From the NCBI GenBank assembly GCA_044508265.1, contig JBIQIB010000001.1, positions 45,029 through 109,028 of the forward strand: a stretch of 64,000 nucleotides of DNA. The letters run 5' to 3'. A program made the position numbers and the translations under genes. A model generated the notes under the pieces. It made no database searches. It was not told the origin of the DNA and worked only from the letters and a program-made list of their open reading frames with translations. Below are positions 1-7,577 of the stretch, piece by piece. Numbering within the stretch: position 1 is the stretch's first letter; every line of letters begins with the position of its first letter. This DNA comes from JAEZDP01 sp044508265. Lineage in GTDB: Bacteria; Acidobacteriota; Vicinamibacteria; Vicinamibacterales; Vicinamibacteraceae.

Positions 1-118
1 GTGCCTCGTCGTCGGTCAGGCCGGCGTGGGCGTCCGTGCCGAGCGTCGCAAGGAGGTCGTCGAGTTCCCGGCGGTAGGCGTCGTCGATGTCGGGGACATC
101 AGTCGCGGCAGCAGGCAC
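1..118 (-). CDS. Cation-transporting P-type ATPase, N-terminal fragment
   Basis: Thirty-nine codons are visible, reading leftwards off the window edge from a GTG at 118. The peptide has an acidic lead followed by DDLLATLGTDAHAGLTDDEA. This matches the N-terminal domain of P-type cation ATPases, where a 'LxTxxxxGLsxxEA' helix precedes the 'RLxxYGPN' motif that would lie outside the window. The parent enzyme would be a membrane pump of the Ca2+/Mg2+-type ATPase family. The GTG lies 51 bp after the stop of the upstream oxidoreductase on the same strand, so the two may be co-transcribed. No ATG is available in frame. Too little is present to assign the ion; the call rests on this one motif. Confidence 0.6.
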   Translation of the reverse strand, partial: MPAAATDVPDIDDAYRRELDDLLATLGTDAHAGLTDDEA

Positions 119-169
119 GATGGCGGGTGGGGGAGAGCGGCGCGTCCTGGTCAGGGACGCGCCGCTGCG

Positions 170-874
170 TCAACGGTTGCGGAGTGCCTCGAGGATCTGC
201 CGGAGGGCCTCGTCTGCGGCGGCGCGGTACTCGGCGAGCTTGTTCCTGTCGGCTGCCGCGAGCGCGTCGCGCAGGCGCGCCGCGTCGAAGTCGTGCGTAT
301 AGCAGGGCGTGCCCGTCTGGTGCCGCCACGACTCGTCCAGGCTGCCGGCGTCCACGGGATCGAAGCCGAGCTCGTCAACGAGGCGCATCACCTTCGCCCG
401 CGCCTCGGGCGGATCGCCCGATACCGGAAGGGCGACGCGATCGGGGGCGCCCTTCGGCCTGGCCTTGTCGATCAGGTTCGTCGAGTAGATGTTGTTGAAC
501 GCCTTGACCACGGGGCGTCCGAGGTGCTCCGACACCCACACACTCTCGACCTTCCCCTGCTCGAGCTCCGGGATGCTGCCGTCACGCGACGGGTAGTAGT
601 TCCCGGTGTCGACGACGGCGACGTCGGCAGGCACGCCGGCAAACAGGTCCGCGGGCAGATCGGGGATCGCCCCCTGCGGGATCGTGACGACGACGATCTC
701 GCCGCTGCGTGCGGCCTCCGAGGCCGTCACGGGGCGGACGCCAAGCTCCGACGCGAGTTCCTGCAGCGTCTCCGGCCCGCGCGAGTTCGCGATGGCCACA
801 TCGTGTCCGAGGGCAGCGAGCCGCCTGGCGAGCGCGCTGCCGATCATCCCTGCGCCGATGATTCCTATTCGCAT
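170..874 (-). CDS. NADPH-dependent F420 reductase-like dinucleotide-binding protein
   Basis: 234 residues. The N-terminus MRIGIIGAGMIGSALARRLA is a classic Rossmann GxGxxG motif, followed by 'VAIANSRGPE' at the end of beta-2, where an S-R pair usually selects NADP(H). The region around 'VKAFNNIYSTNL' is typical of the NADP oxidoreductase coenzyme F420-dependent family (Pfam F420_oxidored), as is the C-terminal helical part containing 'LDELGFDPVDAGSL'-like sequence. In this family most bacterial members reduce small carbonyls or F420, and the true substrate cannot be read from sequence. It is a cytoplasmic protein with no signal peptide. It lies 51 bp upstream of the ATPase fragment on the same strand, so an operon is possible. 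Confidence 0.85.
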   Translation of the reverse strand: MRIGIIGAGMIGSALARRLAALGHDVAIANSRGPETLQELASELGVRPVTASEAARSGEIVVVTIPQGAIPDLPADLFAGVPADVAVVDTGNYYPSRDGSIPELEQGKVESVWVSEHLGRPVVKAFNNIYSTNLIDKARPKGAPDRVALPVSGDPPEARAKVMRLVDELGFDPVDAGSLDESWRHQTGTPCYTHDFDAARLRDALAAADRNKLAEYRAAADEALRQILEALRNR

Positions 875-912
875 GACTCCGATCGTACTCCCGGGGGCGA
901 CCCGCTTGCCAG

Positions 913-984
913 GGAGGCGGAGGAGGCGGAGGAGGCGGAGAGAGCGGAGAGGGTCACGCGGAGGCGCGGAGGGCGCGGAGGGTC
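913..984. repeat. Purine-rich short tandem repeat upstream of tRNA-Arg
   Basis: Positions 913-953 are built from a 9-bp unit GGAGGAGGC repeated with small changes. Related GGAGGGCGC-type units continue to about 984. The tract is almost entirely G and A on the plus strand. It lies between the divergent oxidoreductase start and the tRNA gene. No coding potential is seen. It may be simple-repeat slippage. Confidence 0.6.
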
Positions 985-1010
985 TGCTAGCATGGCTGTG
1001 CTGCTTCAGA

Positions 1011-1087
<77 letters not shown>

Positions 1088-1149
1088 GCCTTGACATCGC
1101 CATCGGCCACTCATACGGTACGAACAGTCCTCTTCGGCCGAGATCGCCC

Positions 1150-2187
1150 ATGACTGTCGCGGTTCCGGCGGCGCCCCTGCGTCGCCTCGTCCTCCTTGTC
1201 GTCAGCCTGTCGTGCATGGCCGGCGCGGCATCGGCGCAGGTCACCTTCACCCGGACGCCCGACCGCGTGAACGTCGACGTTGACGGCGAGCCCTTCACCG
1301 CGTTCGTCATTGGCGGCGAGCACCTCAATCGCGTGCACCTGCATCCGCTCCGGGCCGCCTCCGGCACCGTCGTGACGCGATCGGTGCCCGCGGGGCAGGT
1401 GCCTGGCGAGACGACCGATCACCCGCATCATGCCGGCCTGTTCTACGGGCATGGCGACGTCAACGGGCTGAACTTCTGGGCGATCCGGAACGAGCCGCCG
1501 GGCGCGACACCTGATGAGAAGCTGGGACGCATCGTCCTCCACGAGCTCGTGGAGATGCAGGAGGGGCCCCGGAGCGGCACCATCAAGGCCGTGCTGCACT
1601 GGGTGACGCCGGACGGCCGAACGCTCCTGACCGAACGGCGGCGCATGACGTTCCACGCGCATCCCGAACTGCGCATCGTGGACGTCGACATCGACCTCGA
1701 GGCACACGAGCGCGCCGTGTTCGGCGACACGAAGGAAGGCACCTTCGCGCTGCGCGTCGCGACAGTGCTCGAAGAGCCGGAAGCGCGGCGGAAGACGGGC
1801 GGGCCGCCTCGGACGGGTCGCCTGCGCAACGCGCAGGGCGGGGAGGGCGAGAAGGAGGTCTGGGGCCGGCAGTCCGAATGGGTCGACTACGCCGGTGTGA
1901 TCGACGGCGAGCGCGTCGGCATCGTGATGATGGACCACCCGTCCAACCCGCGTCATCCGACCTACTGGCACTCGCGCGGCTACGGGCTGCATGCGATCAA
2001 CCCGTTCGGCGTGCACGACTTCCTCAACGACGACTCGAAGGACGGCAGCCTCACGCTCGACGCGGGACAACGCGTGCGCTTCCGCTATCGCGTCGCGGTG
2101 CACCCCGGGTGGTCGGCGGCGCAGCTGACGGATCTGTTCCGCGAGTTCGCGGCGACGCCGGACGCCGGTGGCACGGGGCGCCGATGA
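1150..2187 (+). CDS. Secreted PmoA-like protein (DUF6807)
   Basis: 345 residues with a signal peptide (hydrophobic stretch at about 12-28, cleavage after ASA near 29). The signature of the PmoA/DUF6807 family is clear: TDHPHHAGLFYGHGDVNG with His91, His93 and His94, and later 'HPSNPRHPTYWHSRGYGLHAINPFG'. Members are usually annotated as 'methane oxygenase PmoA', but they are unrelated to membrane methane monooxygenase. They occur in Acidobacteriota, Planctomycetota and Verrucomicrobiota, often near carbohydrate genes, and their activity is unknown. The fold resembles a galactose-mutarotase-like beta-sandwich (family knowledge). The stop overlaps the start of the next gene as ATGA, so translation is probably coupled. 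Confidence 0.85.
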   Translation: MTVAVPAAPLRRLVLLVVSLSCMAGAASAQVTFTRTPDRVNVDVDGEPFTAFVIGGEHLNRVHLHPLRAASGTVVTRSVPAGQVPGETTDHPHHAGLFYGHGDVNGLNFWAIRNEPPGATPDEKLGRIVLHELVEMQEGPRSGTIKAVLHWVTPDGRTLLTERRRMTFHAHPELRIVDVDIDLEAHERAVFGDTKEGTFALRVATVLEEPEARRKTGGPPRTGRLRNAQGGEGEKEVWGRQSEWVDYAGVIDGERVGIVMMDHPSNPRHPTYWHSRGYGLHAINPFGVHDFLNDDSKDGSLTLDAGQRVRFRYRVAVHPGWSAAQLTDLFREFAATPDAGGTGRR

Positions 2188-2786
2188 ACTTCCTCGCGCA
2201 CTTCCTCGTGGCCGAGAACGACGAGGAACTGCGTCTCGGCAGTCTGCTGGGCGACGTCGTCAAGGGGCGCGTCGAGCGCTACGACCATCCCGGCACGACC
2301 GAGGGGATCCGGGCGGGCATCCGGCTGCACCGGGCGGTCGACTCGTTCTCCGATACGCACGACGCGGTCCGACGCAGCAGGCAGCGTCTCGTCCCGGCGT
2401 ACGGGCATCTTGCCGGTGTGCTGGTGGACGTCTTCTACGACCACGTCCTGGCACGCACGTGGGCTGATCACCACGCGGCGCCGCTGCCCGCCTTCGCACG
2501 CGACGTCTATCGGACGCTGCGCGAGAACCTGCCGCGGCTGCCACGTGAGGCGCACTCGCTCGTGGGCGCGATGACGCGTGGCGACTGGCTTACGCGTTAC
2601 GCCAGCCTTGCCGGGATTGACGGCACGCTGCGCGAGATGGCGCATCGCACGGCCGTGGCGCGCGGCATCGCCGGTGCGGCGGCCGACCTCGACAGGGACT
2701 ACGACGCGTACGCGTCCGAGTTTGCCGCGTTCATGCCCGACCTGCGCACGCACGCGGCGGAGGTGGTGCGTGGCCTGCCCACGTGA
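2184..2786 (+). CDS. acpH: Acyl carrier protein phosphodiesterase (AcpH-like)
   Basis: 200 residues. MNFLAHFLVA followed by 'LGSLLGDVVKGR' (Asp24), 'IRLHRAVDSFSDTHD' (Asp60) and 'VDVFYDHVLAR' matches the ACP phosphodiesterase family (YajB/AcpH, E. coli about 193 aa), an HD-like metal-dependent hydrolase fold. The E. coli enzyme removes the 4'-phosphopantetheine arm from acyl carrier protein. The ATG is taken at 2184 because it begins the family-typical MNFLAH. It overlaps the DUF6807 stop by 4 bp, which implies translational coupling even though the two functions are not obviously linked. No signal peptide; cytoplasmic. Confidence 0.85.
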   Translation: MNFLAHFLVAENDEELRLGSLLGDVVKGRVERYDHPGTTEGIRAGIRLHRAVDSFSDTHDAVRRSRQRLVPAYGHLAGVLVDVFYDHVLARTWADHHAAPLPAFARDVYRTLRENLPRLPREAHSLVGAMTRGDWLTRYASLAGIDGTLREMAHRTAVARGIAGAAADLDRDYDAYASEFAAFMPDLRTHAAEVVRGLPT

Positions 2787-2879
2787 GCGCGGTCCGCAGC
2801 GGAGCGGCTCTCCCACCTCGACGCCGCGCCGTGATCGCGGCGCGCGACGGGCGCCGTACGGCGCGCCGCTGGAGCCGAC

Positions 2880-3719
2880 ATGTCCATGATGACGTGGCGC
2901 CCGGGTGCTGAGCTCGCCGAGCACGTGGCGTTCTACTGGTACGCCGACCTGCCAGCCACGTCCGGCGGCCACGACATCGAGCGGGTGCTGCCGCACGGCG
3001 GCATGCAGCTCGTCGTGAGCCTGCGCGATGCGCCGATGCGCGTGTTCGACAGGGATGATCCGTCACGCTGCGTGGCGACACCGTCGCTGATCGTGACGGG
3101 CCCCTCGGACTGCTACAGCCTCATCAGCCGTGGCGACACGGCGGCGACGGTCGGCGTGGTGTTCCGCCCGGGCGGGGCAGTCGCCTTCACCGGCTGCCCG
3201 TCCTCCGAGCTGTTCGACCTCGACGTGGACGTCGGCGTGCTCTGGGGCCGCACGCTGAGCGACGAGCTGCGCAACAGGGTGATGGCCGCGGAGACGCCTC
3301 ACGCGAAGGTTGCGGTGCTCGAGGACGTGCTGCGCCGGCGGCAGCGGCCGGAGCGTGCGGGGCATCCGGCGGTGGGCTACGCCGTGCAGGAGCTCAAGCG
3401 TCAGCCGGCGTCAGTGTCCGTGGGCGACGTCGTCGCCCGGATCGGGATCAGTCATCGGCGTTTCCTCGATCACTTCACCTCAGCCGTCGGCCTGACGCCG
3501 AAACGCTTCAGCCGGGTGCAGCGGTTCCAGGCCGTGTTGCGGGGCAAGGCCACGCACGAGGAGCGCACGTGGGCCGACCTGGCTGCCGACTGCGGGTACG
3601 CGGATCAGGCCCACCTCGTGCGTGACTTCCGCGCGTTTGCCGGCGTAGCTCCCGAAGATTACCTGAACCGCCGGACGGCGTTTGCCAACCACCTCGTCGA
3701 GACGCCGGACATTCGGTAG
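2880..3719 (+). CDS. AraC-family transcriptional regulator
   Basis: 279 residues. The N-terminal half (about 1-150) begins 'WRPGAELAEHVAFYWYADLP' and contains 'ERVLPHGGMQLVVSLRD' and 'VGVVFRPGGAVAFTG', which is the DUF6597 sensor-type domain seen ahead of AraC DNA-binding domains. The C-terminal 100 residues hold two helix-turn-helix units, with 'VSVGDVVARIGISHRRFLDHFTSAVGLTPKRFSRVQRFQAVL' and 'TWADLAADCGYADQAHLVRDFRAFAGVAPEDYL', the AraC hallmark. The inducer and targets are unknown. Ninety-three bases of GC-rich, hairpin-prone DNA separate it from acpH. The downstream VOC gene on the same strand may be a target. Confidence 0.9.
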   Translation: MSMMTWRPGAELAEHVAFYWYADLPATSGGHDIERVLPHGGMQLVVSLRDAPMRVFDRDDPSRCVATPSLIVTGPSDCYSLISRGDTAATVGVVFRPGGAVAFTGCPSSELFDLDVDVGVLWGRTLSDELRNRVMAAETPHAKVAVLEDVLRRRQRPERAGHPAVGYAVQELKRQPASVSVGDVVARIGISHRRFLDHFTSAVGLTPKRFSRVQRFQAVLRGKATHEERTWADLAADCGYADQAHLVRDFRAFAGVAPEDYLNRRTAFANHLVETPDIR

Positions 3720-3815
3720 ACCGCCGCTGGGGTGGCCGGCCCTGGCAGGTCTCCTTCAATTTCGTTCAAGACACGGCGCGCGGTGTCGGACATGCTGGTC
3801 TCAGGAGGTGACCGA

Positions 3816-4250
3816 ATGTCCGTTTCACCGGTGCCCGAGGGCTACCCTCGGCTGAGTCCGTATCTCGTCGTCGACGAGCCAGAGGCGACGATCAGGTTCA
3901 TGCGGGACGTCCTCGGTGGCGAGGATGTGCGCAGGAGCATGGACGCGAACGGGCGCGTGATGCACGCCGAGGTCCGTGTGGCCGACACGATCGTCATGGT
4001 GGGAGGCGCGACGCCGCAGTGGCCGGCGATTCCGGCCGCCCTGCACGTCTATGTGGACGACGTGGACGCCGCGTACGCGCGCGCGATGGCGACGGGCGCG
4101 ACGTCGCTGACGCCGCCGACGCTGCAGCCGTACGGCGACAGGAGCGCATACGTCCGCGACGCCGCCGGCACGACGTGGTTCCTCTCGACGCACGTCGAGG
4201 ACGTGTCCGACGAGGAGATCCGCCGCCGCATGGCGAGCGCGGGCCGCTGA
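3816..4250 (+). CDS. VOC-family (PhnB/glyoxalase-like) protein
   Basis: 144 residues. The ATG at 3816 is chosen because an AGGAGG ribosome site at 3803-3808 sits 7 nt upstream. 'PRLSPYLVVDEPEATIRFMRDVLGG' and 'ALHVYVDDVDAAYARAMATGATSLTPPTLQPYGDRSAYVRDAAGTTWFLSTHVEDV' are the two beta-alpha-beta-beta-beta modules of the vicinal oxygen chelate superfamily, PhnB subtype. Such proteins bind a metal and act as lyases, dioxygenases or resistance proteins, and this one cannot be assigned further. It follows the AraC regulator by 97 bp on the same strand, with its own strong ribosome site. Confidence 0.88.
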   Translation: MSVSPVPEGYPRLSPYLVVDEPEATIRFMRDVLGGEDVRRSMDANGRVMHAEVRVADTIVMVGGATPQWPAIPAALHVYVDDVDAAYARAMATGATSLTPPTLQPYGDRSAYVRDAAGTTWFLSTHVEDVSDEEIRRRMASAGR

Positions 4251-4311
4251 GATCAGGGGCCGGTGGCGGCGGGATCGGTGTCCGTGTCGGCGGCGGCGAT
4301 CGATGGTGCGG

Positions 4312-4842
4312 CTACCGGCCCTCGCTCGAGGGCGGCACGACGCCCTTGATGCGCATGTAGGTCACGACGTTGCCGTAGTGCTCCATGTTGTGGGCGTTGT
4401 TGAACGCGAGCACGGCGAGCTTCGGCTGCTCGCCCAGGAAGAACTTCACCTTCTCGGTACCGGCGGTGTCGGTCATCTTCGCGTAGACGGAATCGCAGTA
4501 CGCGAACGAGGCGTCGAGCGCCTTGGCGAGGTCCGCCTTGGAGGTCGCCGTCTGCTCGACGTTGGAGGTCGACGGGCTCTTCTCGCCGGCGGCCGCGGCG
4601 CAGATCATGTAGTTGGCGTTGGCGATGTGGCCGAACAGCCGTCCGAGGGTGCGGACCTCGGGCGTGGGGGAGAACGCGTAGTCGGCCTCGTCCATCTTCG
4701 CGGCGGCCTTGACGATGTTTCCCTTGATCAGATCGTGCTGCGCCTTGAGGGCAGCGGTGAGCGGGTTGGCGTCCTGCGCGCTGGCGGTGGTCGCGAGACA
4801 GAGCATTCCGAGACAGGTGAGTGCAGCGGCTTTGAGTGTCAT
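4312..4842 (-). CDS. Secreted DinB-like protein
   Basis: 176 residues. A signal peptide (MTLKAAALTCLGMLCLATTASAQ) precedes a four-helix DinB/YfiT-type domain. 'LKAQHDLIKGNIVKAAAKM', 'LGRLFGHIANANYMIC' and 'AFNNAHNMEHYGNVVTYMRIKGVVPPSSEG' carry the histidines that form the metal triad in the family. Cytoplasmic relatives are thiol S-transferases or damage-inducible proteins. The exported form is common in Acidobacteriota and has no known role. The gene start is 35 bp from the outermost copy of the 13-mer repeat array, so its promoter lies inside or next to the repeat element. Confidence 0.85.
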   Translation of the reverse strand: MTLKAAALTCLGMLCLATTASAQDANPLTAALKAQHDLIKGNIVKAAAKMDEADYAFSPTPEVRTLGRLFGHIANANYMICAAAAGEKSPSTSNVEQTATSKADLAKALDASFAYCDSVYAKMTDTAGTEKVKFFLGEQPKLAVLAFNNAHNMEHYGNVVTYMRIKGVVPPSSEGR

Positions 4843-4877
4843 GGTCCCCTCCGGGTGCGAAGCATGCTAGCACCGAT

Positions 4878-5442
4878 GGGGTCAGGTCTCCGGACGGCGG
4901 GCGGATGGGGTCAGGTCTNNNNNNNNNNNNNNNNNNNNNNNNNNNNNNNNNNNNNNNNNNNNNNNNNNNNNNNNNNNNNNNNNNNNNNNNNNNNNNNNNN
5001 NNNNNNNNNNNNNNNNNNATGCTAGCACCGATGGGGTCAGGTCTCCGGACGGCGGGCGGATGGGGTCAGGTCTCCAAATGAGGGTAGTTGGGGGTCAGGT
5101 CTCCTGTCTGGAGCGTTGCAGAAAATGGCATCCCCCGACGCTGATGCCGGCGCCGCAGGCGTGGCTGCAGGTTCGTTGGGCGGCCCAGGCGCTGCAGGAC
5201 GGAAGAGTCCTGACGAGTGGAACGGTCAGACGCGCATGCAGGTGCCGGGAAGACCGTAGGACAAGTACGCGGGATCGCGCCACTGAGGCGAGGCCGACCG
5301 TCGCTCAGCCGACCGCGCGGGGCGCCGGCTTCCGACGCGGCGGGTCGCACCTTCTGCAACCCGCACGTGGCGAGACCTGACCCCCAACGACCGCGATCTG
5401 GAGACCTGACCCCCAGACAGCGCCGTCCGGAGACCTGACCCC
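4878..5442. mobile_element. Inverted array element of GGGGTCAGGTCTC units (cluster 1)
   Basis: Plus-strand copies of GGGGTCAGGTCTC start at 5033, 5062 and 5091. Minus-strand copies start at 5372, 5401 and 5430. All neighbouring copies are exactly 29 bp apart, giving 16-bp spacers. Two more plus copies (4878, and 4907 cut by the gap) belong to a 55-bp stretch repeated across the assembly gap and are probably the same DNA as 5033-5073. The spacers correspond across the symmetry axis: the first begins CGGACGGCG on both sides and the second ends GTTG on both. Eleven bases inward of the third copy both arms carry GTTGCAGAA. About 268 bp of non-repeat DNA separates the arms and holds no recognisable gene. 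The right arm ends 4 bp from the stop codon of the next gene. It looks like a non-autonomous mobile element; no transposase is visible. Confidence 0.6.
4919..5018. other. Assembly gap (100 N) with duplicated 55-bp flanks
   Basis: The 55 bases before the gap (4864-4918) are identical to the 55 bases after it (5019-5073). This is the mark of two contigs overlapping by one k-mer that were joined with a fixed-size filler. The true sequence probably lacks the Ns and one copy of the 55 bp. Confidence 0.85.
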
Positions 5443-5446
5443 AGGC

Positions 5447-5815
5447 TCAGGCGCGCGCGCCGGACGTTGCGGTCTGCGAGGGCGGATCACTCGCGGGGAA
5501 CGAGTCGTCGATCGCCTCGTCGAGGGCAAGGTCGTCCGCCGAGCAACTCGTGCCGAGCCAGCTGCGCAGGCGGCCCAGGTCGTCGTGTCCGGCCAGCGCC
5601 CGCGCCACCACCACGCCCACCGCAACGCCGACCAGACCCACCCCGAGCCACGTCAACCGGGGCACGCGCGACCGTCGCACGTCCAGCCCCGGCCTCGAGC
5701 CCAGCCACGCATCCGAATGTGGCGCGTCGTCGGAGAGCCCCTCGTTGAAGGCGTCCACGGCATAGCGCTCCTGGGTGCCTCGCTGACGCTTCCACAATCT
5801 CGGGTCGAACATCAC
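5447..5815 (-). CDS. Small membrane protein with 'DDSFPASDPPS' tail motif
   Basis: 122 residues. A hydrophilic N-terminus ('FDPRLWKRQRGTQERYAVDAFNEGLSDD') is followed by one transmembrane segment at about 56-72 (LGVGLVGVAVGVVVARAL) and a C-terminal tail with 'LDEAIDDSFPASDPPSQ'. Short proteins bearing a '(D/E)ESFPASDPPS' motif are widespread in soil bacteria and have no assigned function. The single membrane span suggests an inner-membrane protein. The stop codon lies 4 bp from the right arm of the inverted repeat element, so that element could act as its transcription end. Confidence 0.65.
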   Translation of the reverse strand: MMFDPRLWKRQRGTQERYAVDAFNEGLSDDAPHSDAWLGSRPGLDVRRSRVPRLTWLGVGLVGVAVGVVVARALAGHDDLGRLRSWLGTSCSADDLALDEAIDDSFPASDPPSQTATSGARA

Positions 5816-5906
5816 AACCTCCCTGCCGATATCGTCTCACACTGCCGCGGGCCCGCCGCCTCGCGGCCGCGCCGGATCACCTGTGCTGATACTCTCTTCG
5901 ACACCC

Positions 5907-7520
5907 ATGCAGCGTCGCGCGTTCCTTGCCGCTCTCGGTGCCGTTCCAGCACTGTATCTGACACGTCCGATCCGGGCATCCCAGATGGGCCGGCAGGCGG
6001 ACATCCTGCTCCGCAACGGCCGCATCTGCGACGGCACCGACGGCCCCCTGTCTCCGGGCGGCATCGCGCTCCGCGGCAGCCGCATCGTCGCCGTCGGCGA
6101 TCTCGACGGCTGGAGCGCCGCCCGCGAAATAGACGTGCAGGGGCAGGTCATCGCGCCGGGCTTCATCGACGTCCACTCGCACGCCGGGCAGGGCCTCACG
6201 CGAACAGGACTGCACACGGCCAGGCCGCTCCTTGCGCAGGGCATCACGACCATCCTCGTCAACCCGGACGGTGGCGGCCCCCTCGACCTGACGGCGCAGG
6301 CGGACGGCTACCGCAGCTCCGGCATCGGCGTCCACGTCGCGCAGCTCATCGGACACGCGACCGTCCGCAGGGCCGTCCTGTCGATGGACGACCGCGCCCC
6401 GTCCGCGGTCGAGCTCGACCGCATGCGCGCTCACGTGCGCACCGCACTCGACGCCGGCGCCATCGGGCTGTCGTCGGGCCTCTTCTACGCCCCCGGGTTC
6501 TTCGCGAAGACGGACGAACTGGTCGCCCTGATGGAGGTCGTCGCCGACGCCGGCGGCGCGCACACGAGCCACATCCGCGACGAGGGCACCTACAGCGTCG
6601 GCCTCGTCGCCGCTGTGGACGAGATCATCGCGATCGCCGAGGCGACAGGCTCGACGGGCGTCGTGAGCCACATGAAGGCGCTGGGGCCGGACGCCTGGGG
6701 ACTGATCCCGACGTGCATCGACCGCATCGAGACGGCTCGTCGGAGAGGCGTCCGCGTGTTCGCGGATCAGTATCCGTACGAAGCGAGCTCGACGAGCCTC
6801 GCCGCCGCGCTGGTACCGCGCTCCGCGCAGGCCGGCGGGACGAACGCACTCGCCGCGCACATCGCCGACCCGGCAGCGCGCAAGGCGCTGCTGCCCGCGG
6901 TCGCCGAGAACATCCGTCGCCGTGGCGGACCCGCTTCGCTCGTCATCGCGCACTACCCGCCGGATCGCACGCTGGAGGGACGGTCGCTCGCCGACGTCGC
7001 CGCCGCGCGCGCGGTGCCGCCCGAGGAGGCCGCACTCGACCTGATCGCCGTCCGCGACGTCTCCATCGTCTCGTTCAACATGTCGATGGACGACATCGAC
7101 GCGTTGATGACCCGACCGTGGACGATGACCTCGAGTGACGGCTCCATCGCGTTCCCGGGCGACGGCCGCCCGCACCCGCGCGGCAACGGCGCCTTCACGC
7201 GCAAGCTGACGACGTTCGTGCGCGAGCGGCAGCTGCTGCGCCTGCCCGAGGCGCTGCAGACGATGACGCGGCTGCCGGCGAATGTCTTCGGCTTGACGCA
7301 GCACGGCCGGCTCGAGCCCGGCGCGATCGCCGACGTCGTCGTCTTCGGGCTGGACAGGCTGGAGGATCGCGCCACCTACATGGATCCCCACCAGCTCGCG
7401 TCAGGGATGAGTTACGTGTTCGTCGACGGGACCGCCGCCATCGAGGACGGCCGCTTCACCGACGCCCTCGCCGGACGGGTGTTGCCGCGGCAGCCGGCGC
7501 ACGCGGCGCATTCCGGCTGA
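5907..7520 (+). CDS. N-acyl-D-amino-acid deacylase-like amidohydrolase, Tat-exported
   Basis: 537 residues from the ATG at 5907, chosen over a GTG at 5883 because it opens directly with a twin-arginine-like leader, MQRRAFLAALGAVPALYL. The metal-binding 'IAPGFIDVHSHAG' (His90, His92), 'HTSHIRDEG', 'VVSHMKALG' (His255) and 'VFADQYPYEASSTSL' are hallmarks of the D-aminoacylase branch of the amidohydrolase superfamily. These hydrolyse N-acyl-D-amino acids or related amides using a zinc-centred TIM barrel with a split beta-sandwich domain. Late motifs 'SSDGSIAFPGDGRPHPRGNGAF' and 'RLPANVFGLTQHGRLEPGAIADVVVF' complete the family pattern. Export to the periplasm is inferred. It converges on the methyltransferase gene across a hairpin. 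Confidence 0.88.
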   Translation: MQRRAFLAALGAVPALYLTRPIRASQMGRQADILLRNGRICDGTDGPLSPGGIALRGSRIVAVGDLDGWSAAREIDVQGQVIAPGFIDVHSHAGQGLTRTGLHTARPLLAQGITTILVNPDGGGPLDLTAQADGYRSSGIGVHVAQLIGHATVRRAVLSMDDRAPSAVELDRMRAHVRTALDAGAIGLSSGLFYAPGFFAKTDELVALMEVVADAGGAHTSHIRDEGTYSVGLVAAVDEIIAIAEATGSTGVVSHMKALGPDAWGLIPTCIDRIETARRRGVRVFADQYPYEASSTSLAAALVPRSAQAGGTNALAAHIADPAARKALLPAVAENIRRRGGPASLVIAHYPPDRTLEGRSLADVAAARAVPPEEAALDLIAVRDVSIVSFNMSMDDIDALMTRPWTMTSSDGSIAFPGDGRPHPRGNGAFTRKLTTFVRERQLLRLPEALQTMTRLPANVFGLTQHGRLEPGAIADVVVFGLDRLEDRATYMDPHQLASGMSYVFVDGTAAIEDGRFTDALAGRVLPRQPAHAAHSG

Positions 7521-7533
7521 ACGCTGAACGGCG

Positions 7534-7558
7534 CCGCCGCTGCCGGGACCAGCGGCGG
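7534..7558. terminator. Hairpin between convergent genes
   Basis: CCGCCGCTG at 7534-7542 pairs perfectly with CAGCGGCGG at 7550-7558 around a 7-nt loop. It sits between the stops of the amidohydrolase (7520) and the methyltransferase (7578), so it could end transcription from either side. There is no T-rich tail, as often in high-GC genomes. Confidence 0.5.
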
Positions 7559-7577
7559 TGCCGACGACCCGGCCGCC

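Noticed and set aside
1150..2187. A particulate methane monooxygenase subunit (from the name PmoA)
   Set aside because: The sequence is a secreted soluble DUF6807 protein with HPHH motif and no transmembrane helices beyond the signal; the name is misleading.
5060..5380. Short open frames inside cluster 1
   Set aside because: They run through the repeat units and start with repeat-derived codons; no protein family is visible.
5033..5442. A CRISPR array (short repeats at regular spacing)
   Set aside because: Repeats are 13 bp, spacers 16 bp, and the array inverts half way. No cas genes are near. Spacers on the two sides are related, unlike CRISPR spacers.
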